From positions 1,116,001-1,180,000 of the forward strand of contig JARKIF010000006.1 in the NCBI GenBank assembly GCA_029378245.1: a stretch of 64,000 bases of DNA, written 5' to 3'. The notes under the pieces are model-generated. The model saw nothing but the letters and a program-made list of their open reading frames with translations. It was not told the origin of the DNA and did not search any database. Both the position numbers and the translations under genes were made by a program. The DNA is from Roridomyces roridus. Taxonomy: Eukaryota > Basidiomycota > Agaricomycetes > Agaricales > Mycenaceae. Positions 1 to 11,248 of the stretch are shown here, in pieces. How positions within the stretch are numbered: the stretch's first letter is position 1; every line of letters starts with the position of its first letter.

Positions 1-568
1 AAGATCTGCATCCATGACTGAGGAGATGAGTCTTGATTGCATGTACGCAGTGGCTTAGCACGCACCGGGCAAGCGATTTGGTCTTTTCAATCAAGGTGCT
101 GGCGAAAGGCAAGAGGCGTCCCGCGATGCTTACGTGTTTGTTTCCTCATTTGGGACATGCCTCCGAGTTTGATCCGATTCGAACGGGGAACACAGTTCCA
201 GCACAAGATGCAAATGAGAGGTGACTGCGAGACTAATGCAAGGGCCGCACCCTCACGTGTCACACTCGCCGAGACCAGAAGAGCGGGCGTCGTGAATCAT
301 GATCCACGAGATCCAACCTAGCCCGAAGCCGTTCGAGCCTAGGGCCGAAGCGAGACGGTGATGAATGAGATTTAGCACACATTTACAGAAGTCTTCCATT
401 CGCAGTCAAGATATCGAAACACCGTGTGAGGAAGACGCAACTATCTAAAAGCGCATCTCGACTTGAGTCGGGCCTCGCCAAGGAGGCGTGCGCCGACGAG
501 TTTTCAGATTCTCTGCGAAACAACGTTCAGCGCGACCGCAAGCTGACTGTAGCATCGACCTCCCCAGC
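1..568. other. Left edge, no gene recognised
   Basis: Only short, overlapping open frames without recognisable motifs lie here. The stretch is downstream of the minus-strand F-box gene. I see no tRNA, repeat or transposon end in it. Confidence 0.5.
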
Positions 569-2127
569 CTAGGTCGTAGGCTTCTCCCTCTCGAACGTGA
601 AGATCCCTCCGCTAGCCTTGATCAACCTGTTCTCAACGGATTTCTTGAACGGATCGCCGTTGAGGGTGAGGGAAACATCCTCAATAGAAGGGAAGGCGAG
701 ATCGACAGTGTCAAGATCGTCGGATTCGGAATATTTGTCGAACGACTCCGCCATCTTGGCCGCAGAGACGCCGTTTGTCTCGAGGGTCTCGGGCTCGACG
801 GATATTTCCGAAAGCTTGAGAGTCTGTAGTTCTGGGAGCACGAAATCGAAGCGTCTGGGCTGGTTGGCGCTCTGAGTGAACGCCTTGAAGATATCATCGT
901 CCAATCTACTCTGTGTGATGTCCAAGAACTTGAGAGACGGGGTGAGTTTGAGGAATGCAGCGATGATGTCAATTGAGGGGTCGAAAAAGGTGACAATGAG
1001 ATCTTCAAGTCGAAATTGTGAACGCCGATGGAGATTTGGAAGGGCTAGCGGTGACAAATGAGCAGTCTCCACGTCCAGACATTCAAGTCCTGGAAGCGAA
1101 AATGCATCGAAAAAGAGTAGGGAGTCGGAGTCGAAGTCCCTGCACACCACTCGGAGGTACCGGAGGTGATCCAGCTGTACCACCTTGTCCGGGAGAGAAA
1201 ACTGTGTATGCTCGGGAGGAGCGTAAAAATTGATGACGCACTCCTGGATGAGCGTACAGGCCGACACAATGGACCGGGCCGTGACGAGGTCGATGCACAG
1301 ATCCAAATCCAACGCGGTCAGTTGGGACCACGTTACTGCAGCGGGCTGGAGGTCGACTGGAGAAAGAGGGGAGCAGATACGAAGCGCTGTTAAGAGTGGT
1401 GCGGTGTTGAAAATCCCAAGACCGATAGGACAATCGGGCACGCCGGAGGGCAGGGCGGACTCGAATTCCGCGATGCGGAGTGCGAACGAGGTGAGCAGAG
1501 GAAAGTCCCGCGGTAAATTCCACAGGTCTGCAATGTCCCTTGCGCGAGAGTATGATTTCAACTCGGCATGGCGTATTCTGTCGTTGGCACGCATAAGGAG
1601 GCGAAACGCCGGGTCGAGCGAAAGTTGGGGAGGTGGCGTCCTTGCTCGAGTTGTATGCGGAGAGGAACGGTCCCGGAGTACAGGAGTACTTCCCAAAGAG
1701 CGGCTTCCGGAGGAATACAAGCGGGTTGGTGGATATGGAAGTGGTCCCAAAGCCGCGGATTCGACAGGCATACGGCACGCCAGCGAGATGACACGTGGGC
1801 CAGCAAGAGTGGAGCCCGACGAGAATCAAAGATGGAGTATTGGGGGGACTCGAGCGCGCCGTCGCGACAAATGAGGAATATCTCGCTGAGTATCTCCGCA
1901 GGGCAGGTGCGGACCTTGGACAGGGCACGCTTGACCCCAGCTACCAGCTCCCTCTGCATACGTCTGCGTTGTTGCAGGTCGGAGAAAGTCTTGGCAGCCG
2001 CTTCTATCTGGTCGTCGAGCAAGGAGAGCTCGGAAACAGACGAGGCGAGGAAGGCTTGCATCTCTCGCGTCTGACTTTCGGAGGGCGGCACATTGCTTTC
2101 AACAATCCTGGAAAGATCCGCGTTCAT
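569..2127 (-). pseudogene. F-box-like/LRR protein gene with a frameshift
   Basis: This is a member of the large basidiomycete F-box-like family; F-box proteins of this type are presumed substrate adaptors of SCF ubiquitin ligases. The N-terminal frame (2127 down to 1558) has the family's coiled coil, with LLDDQIEAA around residue 37, then the F-box core CPAEILSEIF at 75-84, then VSSRWRAVCLSNPRLW and the start of the scaffold, PLRIQLEQ. The remaining LRR-like part continues in another frame (SLDPAFRLLM onward) to a stop at 569. The frame changes near 1600-1645. No convincing GT-AG intron fits, because residues on both sides of the join look conserved. A 1-2 nt indel, so a pseudogene or an assembly error, is the simplest reading. 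It is transcribed divergently from the NLR gene starting near 2525. Confidence 0.75.
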
Positions 2128-2524
2128 GTCTATGTACGCTCAATAGGGATCCTGGCTTTGGAAGGATGACGGACCTAAAGCAACGAGACGAGCCCAGGAG
2201 GATGAGGGAAAGAGACAAGACGCGATGACGCCATAATGCGGACAAATCGAGGCAAGCATCAGGACACAGCCATCACGTCTTTTGGTCCTCACCATCACGT
2301 CGCCGACTGTGCTCGCTCTCGGGTTTGGCATTTGTTCGCTCAAGAACCCTTTGCGTCTCTGATATGACACGGTTGACAGGGCAAACTCCAGGCCGAAAGC
2401 TGTCCTGGTTGCCTGCAAGCTGCCAGTGCCAGAACTCGGCTACCATAGTCATGGCTGTGGTACCGCCTCACAATTTAAGTACGACATCCACCAACACTTC
2501 TCATCCTGCACCATCCAGCCCACC
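2128..2524. promoter_or_regulatory. Divergent intergenic region between F-box and NLR genes
   Basis: About 400 bp separates two divergently oriented genes and should contain both promoters. I could not identify a confident TATA box. Confidence 0.3.
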
Positions 2525-5500
2525 ATGCCCTTCTCTCTGAGCGGAATCATCCATGACGGAAACTTCACCAATGTCGAGGGCGATATGACTCAAGTCTTCA
2601 ATTCCTATGTTACTCCGGGACCTCAACAGGCGAAAGACCGCTTAGGTGATGCCCATGCGCTGCCTGCTCCTCCAGGAGGCGACTGGGCGACAGGCAGCTC
2701 CAGCAGGCACCTCGCTGGTCCTATTCGCAACGGTAGACCGACGCATCAAGACCAAGCCTTTTATTCCCGCAGTCGAGCCCCCAATAGCGCTGCGATTGCG
2801 GATACCCAAGAGTGGTCGACGCCGCACGATAACAGGCGAGTATCAAATCTTTTGCTCAACACTGTCGTTATTGAATTGCATCAGAACACAGACTGGTGTT
2901 GCGGGAGCCTCACCCAAGCTCGCACGGCATCTCTTAACGAATAACATCCATGACCGTCCCGATTCTCAAGCCAGGAATATGTTTAGCGTCCAAGGGAATA
3001 TGACACAAGTGTATGTCACTTCACAGGGTAGCTCAGGTACGTTGTAAGTGCACCGTTTTCTCGCCCGCTGACGCACTGAAAAGGCCTCGACGTGCTTTAC
3101 CGCTCAATCGCGATTGGCGCGGTTCATGACAGGACCCCTGACGACCCCCCAAGAGACCTGGGCCCTGTGCGGGTAAAAATGGCACCTTTTGGCGAGAGGC
3201 CTGGTGCAAAACTGTCAAAAAATTGGCTGTGTGGGAAACCAAAAACGGGTAAAAACCGGCCCATTTTTGTCGGCATTTCCGAAAAGATGCTCCAATCAGG
3301 CCCATTTTTTGGCAGCAGATCCGGACTGGTGTGAAACGCTCAAAAATGCAGTTTGATGGCAAAATTCGGCCATTGATGCCGTCAAAATCAACAATTGATC
3401 GCAAAAAAGTGCGGGTAAAAATGGGGGGTCCCGGTACCAGGCCTCTAAGGGGGTCGTCAGGGGTCCTTTCATGACTCTGCGGAGCGATTTCCCGAGCCGG
3501 CGTGTCATCCAGGGACACGCACCGTGATTCTGGAGGACCTCCGTGCTTGGTCGCAGGAAACCAGCCCAGGCAGCCGTATTCTCTGGTTGTACGGCGCTGC
3601 GGGGATGGGAAAGTGCGCCGTCGCGCAAGCCTTTGCCGGCGAATGCAACAAAGAAAGTCGGCTTGGCGCTTCATTCTTCTTTAAGCGGAGTGATTTTGAG
3701 CGTGGTACATGGGAACGTTTCTTCGCAACCCTTGCCTATCAGCTCGCGCTTTCGATTCCTCGGCTCTCGGGTCTCATTCAACGCACGATAGAGGAGGACC
3801 GACTTCTCGTTGGCCGGTCGATGGAACGGCAGTTTCATAGGCTCATCCTTGAGCCATTGAGGACGTGCGAGACGGACTCGCAGCACGTCATCATCATTGA
3901 CGGCCTGGACGAATGCGAGGGCCCAAAGGTCCAAGAGACGATTCTTCGTCTTTGGATTGAAGGGATCACATTTCACAATCTTCCCATTCGCCTTCTCATC
4001 ACAAGCCGTCCCGAACCTCATCTCCGTGAAATCATGGAGGCTAGTGAGGTGCAGGATATCTGCCTTCCGCTGCAAATGACGGCGGACGACAAGGCGTACG
4101 ATGATGTTCGTCACTATCTTGAAGACGAATTCTCGACCGTTTTTCCGAGCCAGGGGCATACATATCGGACCCAGTTGGCCACCATCTGGAGCCATCGACC
4201 GCATTGTTGAAAAGTCCTGCGGTGCCTTCATTTATGCCGCGACGGTGATCAACTTCATATCCGACCAGTACTCGCACCCAGTGACACAGCTTCAATCCGT
4301 CCTCAACCTTGATCCAAAGAGCACCGCACCGCTGGACGATCTTTACACCCAAATTCTCTCGGCGCTGCCTCAAGACAACCGAACGAGTGGAATTTTATAC
4401 GCCCTATGGCTTCAAGACAAGCTTTATCCTGAGCAGGTTGATTTGCTCCTTGGAGCCCCCGAGGGATCATCTCGTCTGCTCCTTCGTCCGCTGCACTGCG
4501 TATTGGATTTAGGAACAGCACCCATTCCTCGAGGATCTTGTGGGATCCGTTTCTTGCACACCTCATTCTGGGACTTTCTTGGTGATGCTCGACGATCAAA
4601 GGGATGGAGCGTCTCGCACCCTGAGATCAAGGCTGCATATTTGGAAGCCTCACTGGATTTGTTGTCGAAACCAGCACCCCTACCGAACTCGCGAGACAGA
4701 GATCACTTCCTGTATGTATCTTGTTTCGCTATGGAAGTCAATATTCATCCCATGTCAGGCAGCTTGTGCAACACTTTTTTAACCAAGTTGAATCCGATGA
4801 TCACACGGTGTATCGTGCAAAATTTCAAAACCCCACCTTCCAAAACAATTTCTTCCTTCCGGCCACGCTTTATCTCAGTCGGGGGATTCCTCCAGACTCG
4901 CCTCTCAACAATATGCTGTTTGGCCGTCGATACATCAAAGAATTCTGCCAAGACCGCCTCTGGAGCCGTGGCGGCTCTCCTGCGCCTGGTTCCCCTCCCT
5001 TTCCATATGATCAAATCTACAAGACAATCTTCACCAAATCACCGGCACTCGTAATAATTCTCAGTTGCTTGATCTTGCTCGGAGACCGTGGACCCGCGGA
5101 ATACGAGCCCCAACTGGAGCGCCTGATCCATACTTTCAACGAAACCTATCGGATTTTCTTGTACTTCGCGGATTTTCGCGATACATTCCCCCAGTACTTT
5201 TACTCACAGCAGTCTCCTCTCGATTTTCTCAGCAGCCCAGACCGGGCGGGAGCCTTTTATCTGGATCGCGGAGACTTGGCTGAGAGGTTGATAATGCTCT
5301 GGGCTCAAGGAATGAAGGATTTTATCAACGGGCAGAATACCCCAGTGGATTGGTGCGTACAGTGGTGTCTTGGAGTGAATGCAACAAGAATTTAATGTCT
5401 CGCAGGAAGTGGATTCGGCTTCTCCAAAACTGCCACAAGTCGGCAGGATCCCCTGTGTTTTCGGCGTTACGAGGGCTCAAACTGTCCATGGCTTGTCGGA

Positions 5501-5801
5501 TAGCAGCAGGGGACCAAGTACAGCATAAACAGCTTCATGACTGCCTGATGAAAGAACGACAAGGGGCAAAGATTATGACCTGGTTCAATGTTGGTAGTAT
5601 CCTTTGCAGAAATCGACAACTTACTCATCGTTTACCTGCCGCCAGACTGTCCCAGATGTCTCACCCCAGCAGAGGGAAAACATCGAACAATTCTACAAGG
5701 CCGAATTGGCGGCAATCCGACGCTGCGGAGAGGAAAAGACCTTCTGCGTCCGATATTTGAGCGAGTTGGCAGACTTCAAGTCACCATGTACAAGTGACTA
5801 A
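2525..5801 (+). pseudogene. NACHT NLR (STAND ATPase), broken by a MITE and a frameshift
   Basis: Fungal NLRs are STAND NTPases that act in self/non-self recognition and regulated cell death. The start at 2525 opens with the family's leader (GNFTNVEGDMTQVFNSY); a second leader-like copy (FSVQGNMTQVYVTSQGSSG) ends at 3036. A 47-bp intron (3037-3083) leads into GLDVLYRSIAIGAVHD, where a 337-bp MITE (3131-3467) interrupts the frame. After it come the NACHT Walker A (LYGAAGMGKCAVAQ, with Cys where Ser/Thr is usual), LGASFFFKR, Walker B (HVIIIDGLDEC) and LLITSRPEPHL. Near 4185 the frame breaks: ATIW is followed in another frame by PSGAIDRIVEKSCGAFIYAA. Introns at 4712-4758, 5353-5405 and 5590-5645 restore a C-terminus ending at 5801. 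The MITE's in-frame stop plus the frameshift make a full product unlikely. A C-terminal repeat domain is not obvious. Confidence 0.85.
3131..3467. mobile_element. 337-bp hAT-type MITE inserted in the NLR exon
   Basis: The element has terminal inverted repeats starting AGGACCCCTGACGACCCCC. This 19-bp stretch is identical at both ends and the match continues imperfectly to about 31 bp. It is flanked by an exact 8-bp target duplication, TTCATGAC, at 3123-3130 and 3468-3475. Eight-bp duplications are typical of the hAT superfamily. No transposase is encoded, so it is non-autonomous. With one target copy the host frame reads continuously (AVHD then SAERF), showing insertion into a coding exon just upstream of the P-loop. 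Confidence 0.92.
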
Positions 5802-6060
5802 CAAGCGACTTTTGGCAGGCTCGAGGTTTATGCGCCTTGTTTTGTAATTCAGTGAGCTTTCAAAACTTCCGTGAAAGGAGTTGTTATCCATACCACAGGT
5901 GCAGCACCTGACCCCATTAGATTGTTCTCTAAACTCTTACAGCTTTCGAGCTGATTTGTTTTTTTGACTCGTATGAAATTCTTCTGGCTCAAGATGATGA
6001 GAATAAAATCCTCTACAAGATTCCGCCGCACCAACGCCCTCGTCAAACTCCCCATTTGTC
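5802..6060. other. Intergenic, nothing recognised
   Basis: AT-richer spacer between the 3' ends of the NLR pseudogene and the Ser/Pro-rich minus-strand gene. No feature could be supported. Confidence 0.4.
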
Positions 6061-7056
6061 TCAATATTCGACGAAATCAAAACTACTCCCAGACTGACTA
6101 CGTGTACCCGACCGTTGCGGTGAATGTGTTTTATGTGACGTCGACGACGATGAAGGACGCGGTTCCGTGGTTGTAGTCCCGGTACCAGAACGTATGGACA
6201 AGGTTCTGGAGGACGAGTGGCCAGCGTGATTTGAGCGGGGTTTTAAGAACTCGCGGGGCAAGGCAGCATGGGTCGAACTTCTCGGCTTCGCTCGTCCCTG
6301 GCTATCAGCGACACCCTCCCCCGTACCTATATTAGATTCAGACGGGGGAGAAAGCCGGCGCGGAACGCAGTGAGGACGTCCCCCAGAATCCGGGCTCGTG
6401 GAAACTCTATCTGCATCTGCGTCGGCGAGTGACTCCGCCTGCGAGCGCGCCGAACCGCCGATCGAGCGCGTCCCTGTATGTCGCAGCCGACGAGAACGCG
6501 TAGCACCACGGTCCACGACAGCTACCGCACTGTTCTCGAGCACCAAATCCATTGTTGTCATCGAATCCGCGCGATCGAGGGGAACAGGGACGATGCTCCA
6601 CCCCGGGACCAGCGTGTACATCTCTACCGTCCGACGCGCGACTCTGACGATATTGCGTGGGGGTCGGCCATTGCTGACGGGTGGGGTGGAAGTTGACCTA
6701 GCAGGAGGCGGGGAGGAGACGGGTGGGATGTACCCGGAGCGCCACGAACCCCCATTGGAGTGAGAATCAGTGCGAGTGTGGCGGTGGCGTACTCGAAGAC
6801 TCTGAGCCCGTTGGAGCGAGGATTGTGTGGAAGAAGTGTCTGAGGGTGGTGGAGAGGGCGGTAACCGTGTGTGCTGGGTTCCTCCAGACGCACGGAGCGG
6901 ATAAGGCGTCGGGGGACGCGGTGGCGGCGTTCTGCTGGCAGTGACCGAAGGTGGCTGGGAATTGGAGCGATGAGATGAATGACTCGTGGGGTAAGGTAAC
7001 GCGGGAGGTCGGCCTTGCTCGCGGTTCATGGAGGACGAGCCGCTGCGAGTCGACAT
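6061..7056 (-). CDS. Ser/Pro-rich low-complexity protein, function unknown
   Basis: The frame is open from 7263, but the ATG at 7056 (AACCATGTCG context, product starting MSTRSGSSSMNREQ) is the better start and gives about 331 residues. The product is rich in Ser, Pro, Thr and Arg and appears mostly disordered. A short more ordered stretch (VEMYTLVPGWSIVPVPL) lies in the middle and the C-terminus ends GSSFDFVEY. I see no signal peptide, membrane segment or catalytic motif. Long antisense frames overlap it, as is usual in GC-rich low-complexity DNA, so its reality rests on length and composition. I do not recognise a family. Confidence 0.45.
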   Translation of the reverse strand: MSTRSGSSSMNREQGRPPALPYPTSHSSHRSNSQPPSVTASRTPPPRPPTPYPLRASGGTQHTRLPPSPPPSDTSSTQSSLQRAQSLRVRHRHTRTDSHSNGGSWRSGYIPPVSSPPPARSTSTPPVSNGRPPRNIVRVARRTVEMYTLVPGWSIVPVPLDRADSMTTMDLVLENSAVAVVDRGATRSRRLRHTGTRSIGGSARSQAESLADADADRVSTSPDSGGRPHCVPRRLSPPSESNIGTGEGVADSQGRAKPRSSTHAALPREFLKPRSNHAGHSSSRTLSIRSGTGTTTTEPRPSSSSTSHKTHSPQRSGTRSQSGSSFDFVEY

Positions 7057-8608
7057 GGTTGAAGACAAGAAAGAGGCGTTGACATGACAGCGACATTTGG
7101 ACAAGCGTGTATTGTGGGCGTACCATGATGGGACACGTCCTTGTGCTGAAAATGGACTTGTCGCGGCCTGGACCCAAAGATAGTGACGGTAATGAAAGTC
7201 TGACGAGGGTGAAATTGGAAACAAAGAAGAAGGTGCGCTCGGCAACGTCCAGTTAAAACGCATTTCAGAGATTCCACACCCCGCTTAAGCGCTTATGGTT
7301 AGCACTCTGGCCAAGGAAATGACGGCGTACGGACGGATTGAGTCCCACGAGTGTGAGCTCGGGGCAACTGGGCAGTTGAGAGATGTGAAGATAGGGAGTG
7401 ATACTCGCCACTTCCTGCCGTCCTCCAGAGACTCTCCTCAGGCAAAGGATCATCTCGTCGCGCTCCTCCGCACGCCTCGAGACTCGGGTGCGCATCTTCA
7501 AACTTCGGAAAACGTCGTGCGGATATCCGTGGCCGCCTCAGACTCGATTCCGGCATTCCAGTCTTCCGGTCACAGAGTCAGCGCTAGTCAGCAGTGACAA
7601 AGTGGTACGGCCGGCGGACGCACCGCATCGGGACCCGTTCCCTATTCGACCTCAACCCAGAAATTTACCAGACCATTCCTCCCCGTGGACTCGGAGGTGC
7701 GGGCACGGCGGAGCGGCCATGGTGGTGGTTGGTGAGAAGGTGGTCTTCGGATCACATTGCCGCCGATTATCCGAGATGATGTAAGCGAAGTGGCCCCTGA
7801 TCTCGACTCTCATGCTCCGGTGGATTAATGTTGGCCTTGCAGGCTCTTCTCTCTGTGCTCAAACTGGTCTTGGCTCACTGGATTAACGGCGATCAGGCAC
7901 TCTCGTCATCTCCTTGCTGCTACGGGCCTACGCTCGGACAATCTTCTTTTTCAGTCTCTCATTGCCAGGAACCAGCATTCTGGAGTCTGGAGTGGGACTC
8001 CTGGGCTTCGGACAGTAATGAATCGGACTTGAAAGCTGGTATACTATTCCACGCCGGCGCCTCTAAACACTTTTTCGACGAAACTCGACGTAGTGATATC
8101 TCACACAACCCACGCCTAGCTCCCGCTGCTACTCCTCTGTTTTAAAAGCCTGGGAAGTTGTAGCGCTGCCCTCGAACCCGACAGCAGTCAATACTAGTGA
8201 GCTCCTTTCTCATCCGGGAACCTTCGTTGGCGATCGAAGTCAGCACGATTGATTCAGCGCAAAATCCTGCGGGGAACTTGGGGGAACTCATTCAATGTGC
8301 GGCGTATCGAGAATTGCATTTCCTAACGCCACGGAGGCGCACAGCTATCCGATTCCTCGTTCGACTCGGGATCGGAGGTCACGCGCGAATGTCTGCTGAT
8401 TTTTCTCTGCGGTTCGTTGGTTTCTCTTTGATGAAATTAGTGAAGTTGGTGAAGTTGAGAACACTACCAGCCCGAAGCGAGAATCAACTCTTCAGTCGCC
8501 GTCTCCCGTTCAACTCGGGGATCGGTTGTTAAGCAGACATCCTTCACACATTTTTGGAATCTCCTAGCCCAATGAATGACAAGAACTTTCTCACAGAATT
8601 CGAGGTAT
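7057..8608. other. 1.5-kb intergenic stretch
   Basis: It holds several open frames under 130 codons on both strands, none with a recognisable motif or a convincing splice structure. It separates the Ser/Pro-rich gene from the tRNA. Confidence 0.4.
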
Positions 8609-8614
8609 AAAAAA
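8609..8614 (-). terminator. RNA polymerase III terminator of the tRNA gene
   Basis: A run of six T on the minus strand lies 18 nt beyond the tRNA 3' end, the expected Pol III stop signal. Confidence 0.75.
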
Positions 8615-8631
8615 CCACAACTGTTCGTTTA

Positions 8632-8704
8632 TAGCAGCAACTCGTTTCAATCGAGTGACCTCGGGGTTATGGGCCCCGCGCGCTTCCATCTGCGCCATGC
8701 TGCT
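8632..8704 (-). tRNA. Initiator tRNA-Met (CAU)
   Basis: A complete 73-nt cloverleaf can be folded. The acceptor stem is AGCAGCA/TGCTGCT with discriminator A. The anticodon stem-loop is CGGGG-CCCATAA-CCCCG with anticodon CAT. The T-arm is ACTCG-ATTGAAA-CGAGT with a perfect 5-bp stem. Three features mark it as initiator rather than elongator: the A1:U72 pair, the run of G:C pairs next to the anticodon loop, and A instead of T at the first T-loop position. There is no intron. A TTTTTT terminator follows. Confidence 0.93.
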
Positions 8705-9089
8705 AAATGACAATGGCAACTCCGTAGATACTCCTTTGCATACCCGATGTTCCGGGGCTGGAGGGCGCGTAGGGATTGGCTTTTTGGACACGATGCCAGG
8801 CATGCCACCGCATCTGGGTGGGGTGGAGATTCCGGAGTTGCCGAGTATGCCGAGGGAGTCGGTGTACAAGAGCAGTTGAGGGAGAGAGTACAATACCGCT
8901 GTCCGTGTGCATGCTTACATGCTGGGGGATGTCCAGAATGATCTTGTTTCTTGTATCATCAAGCAAGACCAAGGCCTGGCCGCCTGTGCTTGAGTCAGGG
9001 CAGCTGTCAATGCCTGTCATTGGTCAAGATAAAAATACTTCTGCCACGTCAACACCTTTTACCCTCTTACCCACACCACAGGCTACTCA
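8705..9089. other. Spacer between tRNA and NLR gene, probable NLR promoter
   Basis: No separate gene is supported. A TCAAGATAAAAATAC stretch near 9025 lies upstream of the ATG at 9090 and could belong to the promoter, but no canonical TATA box is certain. Confidence 0.3.
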
Positions 9090-9256
9090 ATGTCTTTGCC
9101 CACTGTTGCCAATACCGAGACGGGGACACATTTTCATGTACATGGTGAGCACAAATCAAAATGAGCAGTACTTGGCTGACTTTCAGGTGGCACCGGTGGT
9201 CCCGGTGGGGGAGCTGACCAACACGGAGGAGAAGGAGGTCCTGCCGAAGGAGGGAC

Positions 9257-9710
9257 CAAGGGGGCATCGGGATCGGAATTTCGGATATAGGGTCGAAAAG
9301 TTTTTTTCGACCCTGGCTGGACCCCCCCCCCCCCCCCCCTCCCCTCCTATATAAGGCAGATCATTCCCACGATCATGTGATTTACCGGGGGTCCGAGCAA
9401 TCCGCGGCTCCCAACCATAGGAAAAATATGTATTACAAACTTATTAGAGGACCCCAGTGTCAATTAGACCCATCTCATGTGTACTTGAGCAATGATACAC
9501 TTGTTGTCTGTGGCAATGTCTTGTGAGAGTCGATGAGACTGGCAGCTGTATTATGTAATATATCAGTCCCGATTTGGAAATTTCAATCAAGAGTGTCCAA
9601 TATGCTTCAAAACACATTTACTAATATACATATAGAAATTTTTTTCGAGCCCTCTCGGGACCCCCCCCCCCCCCTCCCCCGGTACGAAATTTCGATCCCG
9701 GTGCCCCCTT
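9257..9710. mobile_element. 454-bp hAT-type MITE with C-tracts
   Basis: Terminal inverted repeats begin CAAGGGGGCA and match over about 28 bp with two mismatches. An exact 8-bp target duplication GGAGGGAC lies at 9249-9256 and 9711-9718, fitting hAT. Inside are two related blocks, each with a T7 run followed by a long C-tract (near 9325-9341 and 9660-9673), and a hairpin around 9289-9315. No transposase is present. Removing the element and one target copy rejoins the host frame as GGPAEGGT then LIYGSQ. Its ends are unrelated to the MITE at 3131. Confidence 0.88.
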
Positions 9711-11248
9711 GGGAGGGACCCTAATTTATGGAAGTCAGATCAATAACTTGAAGTAAATCCCTGGTGGTTCTGCAGAGCCAGATCTCACTGTGCACAGTGT
9801 TTATTCACATGGTCAAGAACCAAGACAGCAAGGTCAAATTGAACTCATCAGTAAGTACAAAATAAATATGTCTGAGGCCCACTAATCAACTATCACAGCC
9901 CAGGAACAATGCCACACTGCCCTGGCCCTTGTCCGATGTCCTCTAGCATCTCAGATTTTCCAGGGACGGAAGGAAATTCTCAACAAGATGCAAGAGTACT
10001 TTTCCCAAGAACCCAAGAAGAGAAGGATTTTTGTTCTCTATGGTCTTGGTGGCTCTGGGAAGACTCAGATAGCTGTGAAATTTCTTGAGGAAACATCTGA
10101 TGAGTATGTGTGTGAAAGAGTAATTTCTTTAAGATTGACATCCTTCTTTAGGGTATCAAAGCAATTCTTTGTGAATGCCAGTTCCTCAGAAGCTCTGAGT
10201 AACTCCTTCATGAACATTGCAATTTCACAGAGGTTTGGCCGGACACCAGAAGCAGGCATTCAGTGGCTTATTTCTGAACACAAAGAGTGGACTCTGCTGT
10301 TTGACAATGCAGATGATCCCAAACTGAAGTTATCACCATTCTTCCCGAGGTGCACACATGGAAAGATTATCATAACTTCCCGAAACCCACAACTAGCTGT
10401 CTATGGCCCTGCTTCTCACTCACAAGTGGGAGACTTGAATGAAGAAAATGCTGCTCTTCTTCTTCTTGCAAGAGCACTTCAGGAGCACACAGATCAAAAC
10501 CACAAATTGGCCATGGTCATCGTACAGGTGGGTTCCAACTTCCTCAGACAATGATTCCATACTCAATTGGGATTCCCAGGAGCTCTCATGCCTGCCTCTT
10601 GCAATTGTCCAGGCTGGGGCTTATATTGCCAAGTTCAAATGTCTCAAGAATTATCTGTCTATCTACAGGCAGAACAAAAAAGAGTTACTGCTACAGCACC
10701 CTGATCAAACTGTTGATGAATATGAATGGACTGTCTATACAACCTGGCAGATTAGCTTTGAGAAACTCAGCCCTGTAGCTGCCCGCTTTTTACAACTTTG
10801 TGCTTTATTGCACCACAGCAATATTCCAGAGTCAATATTTGTCAAGGCCACAGAGTGGATTGTAAACAATGAGGGGAACAAAACTGGGTCAATGCAGGCA
10901 ACCAGAGAGTTTCTGCAGAACTTTATCTCAAGTTCAGGAATTTGGCATGAACAACATTTTAGGAATACTGTAGCGGAGATTGCAGAATACTCTTTGCTTG
11001 AGATTGATGAAAGAAGCAAAACCCTAAGTATGCATCCCCTTGTACATCTGTGGTGCTCAGACACCCAATCCAATCAAGCTACCATGCGGGAGTGCATGAC
11101 AAATATACTAGGGATGGCCATCGATCTTGACCCGGATGCATATTTGGAGAGGATCAAGATGATTTCCCATGTCAAAATGCTTATCCCAGATTTCACCGTT
11201 GTGAATTCTCAGTTCTGGCACCAATATGCAAGGATGTATTATGATGGA

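Noticed and set aside
7295..8532. Several 60-130-codon frames between the Ser/Pro-rich gene and the tRNA
   Set aside because: No frame has a motif, and no set of GT-AG introns joins them into a sensible protein.
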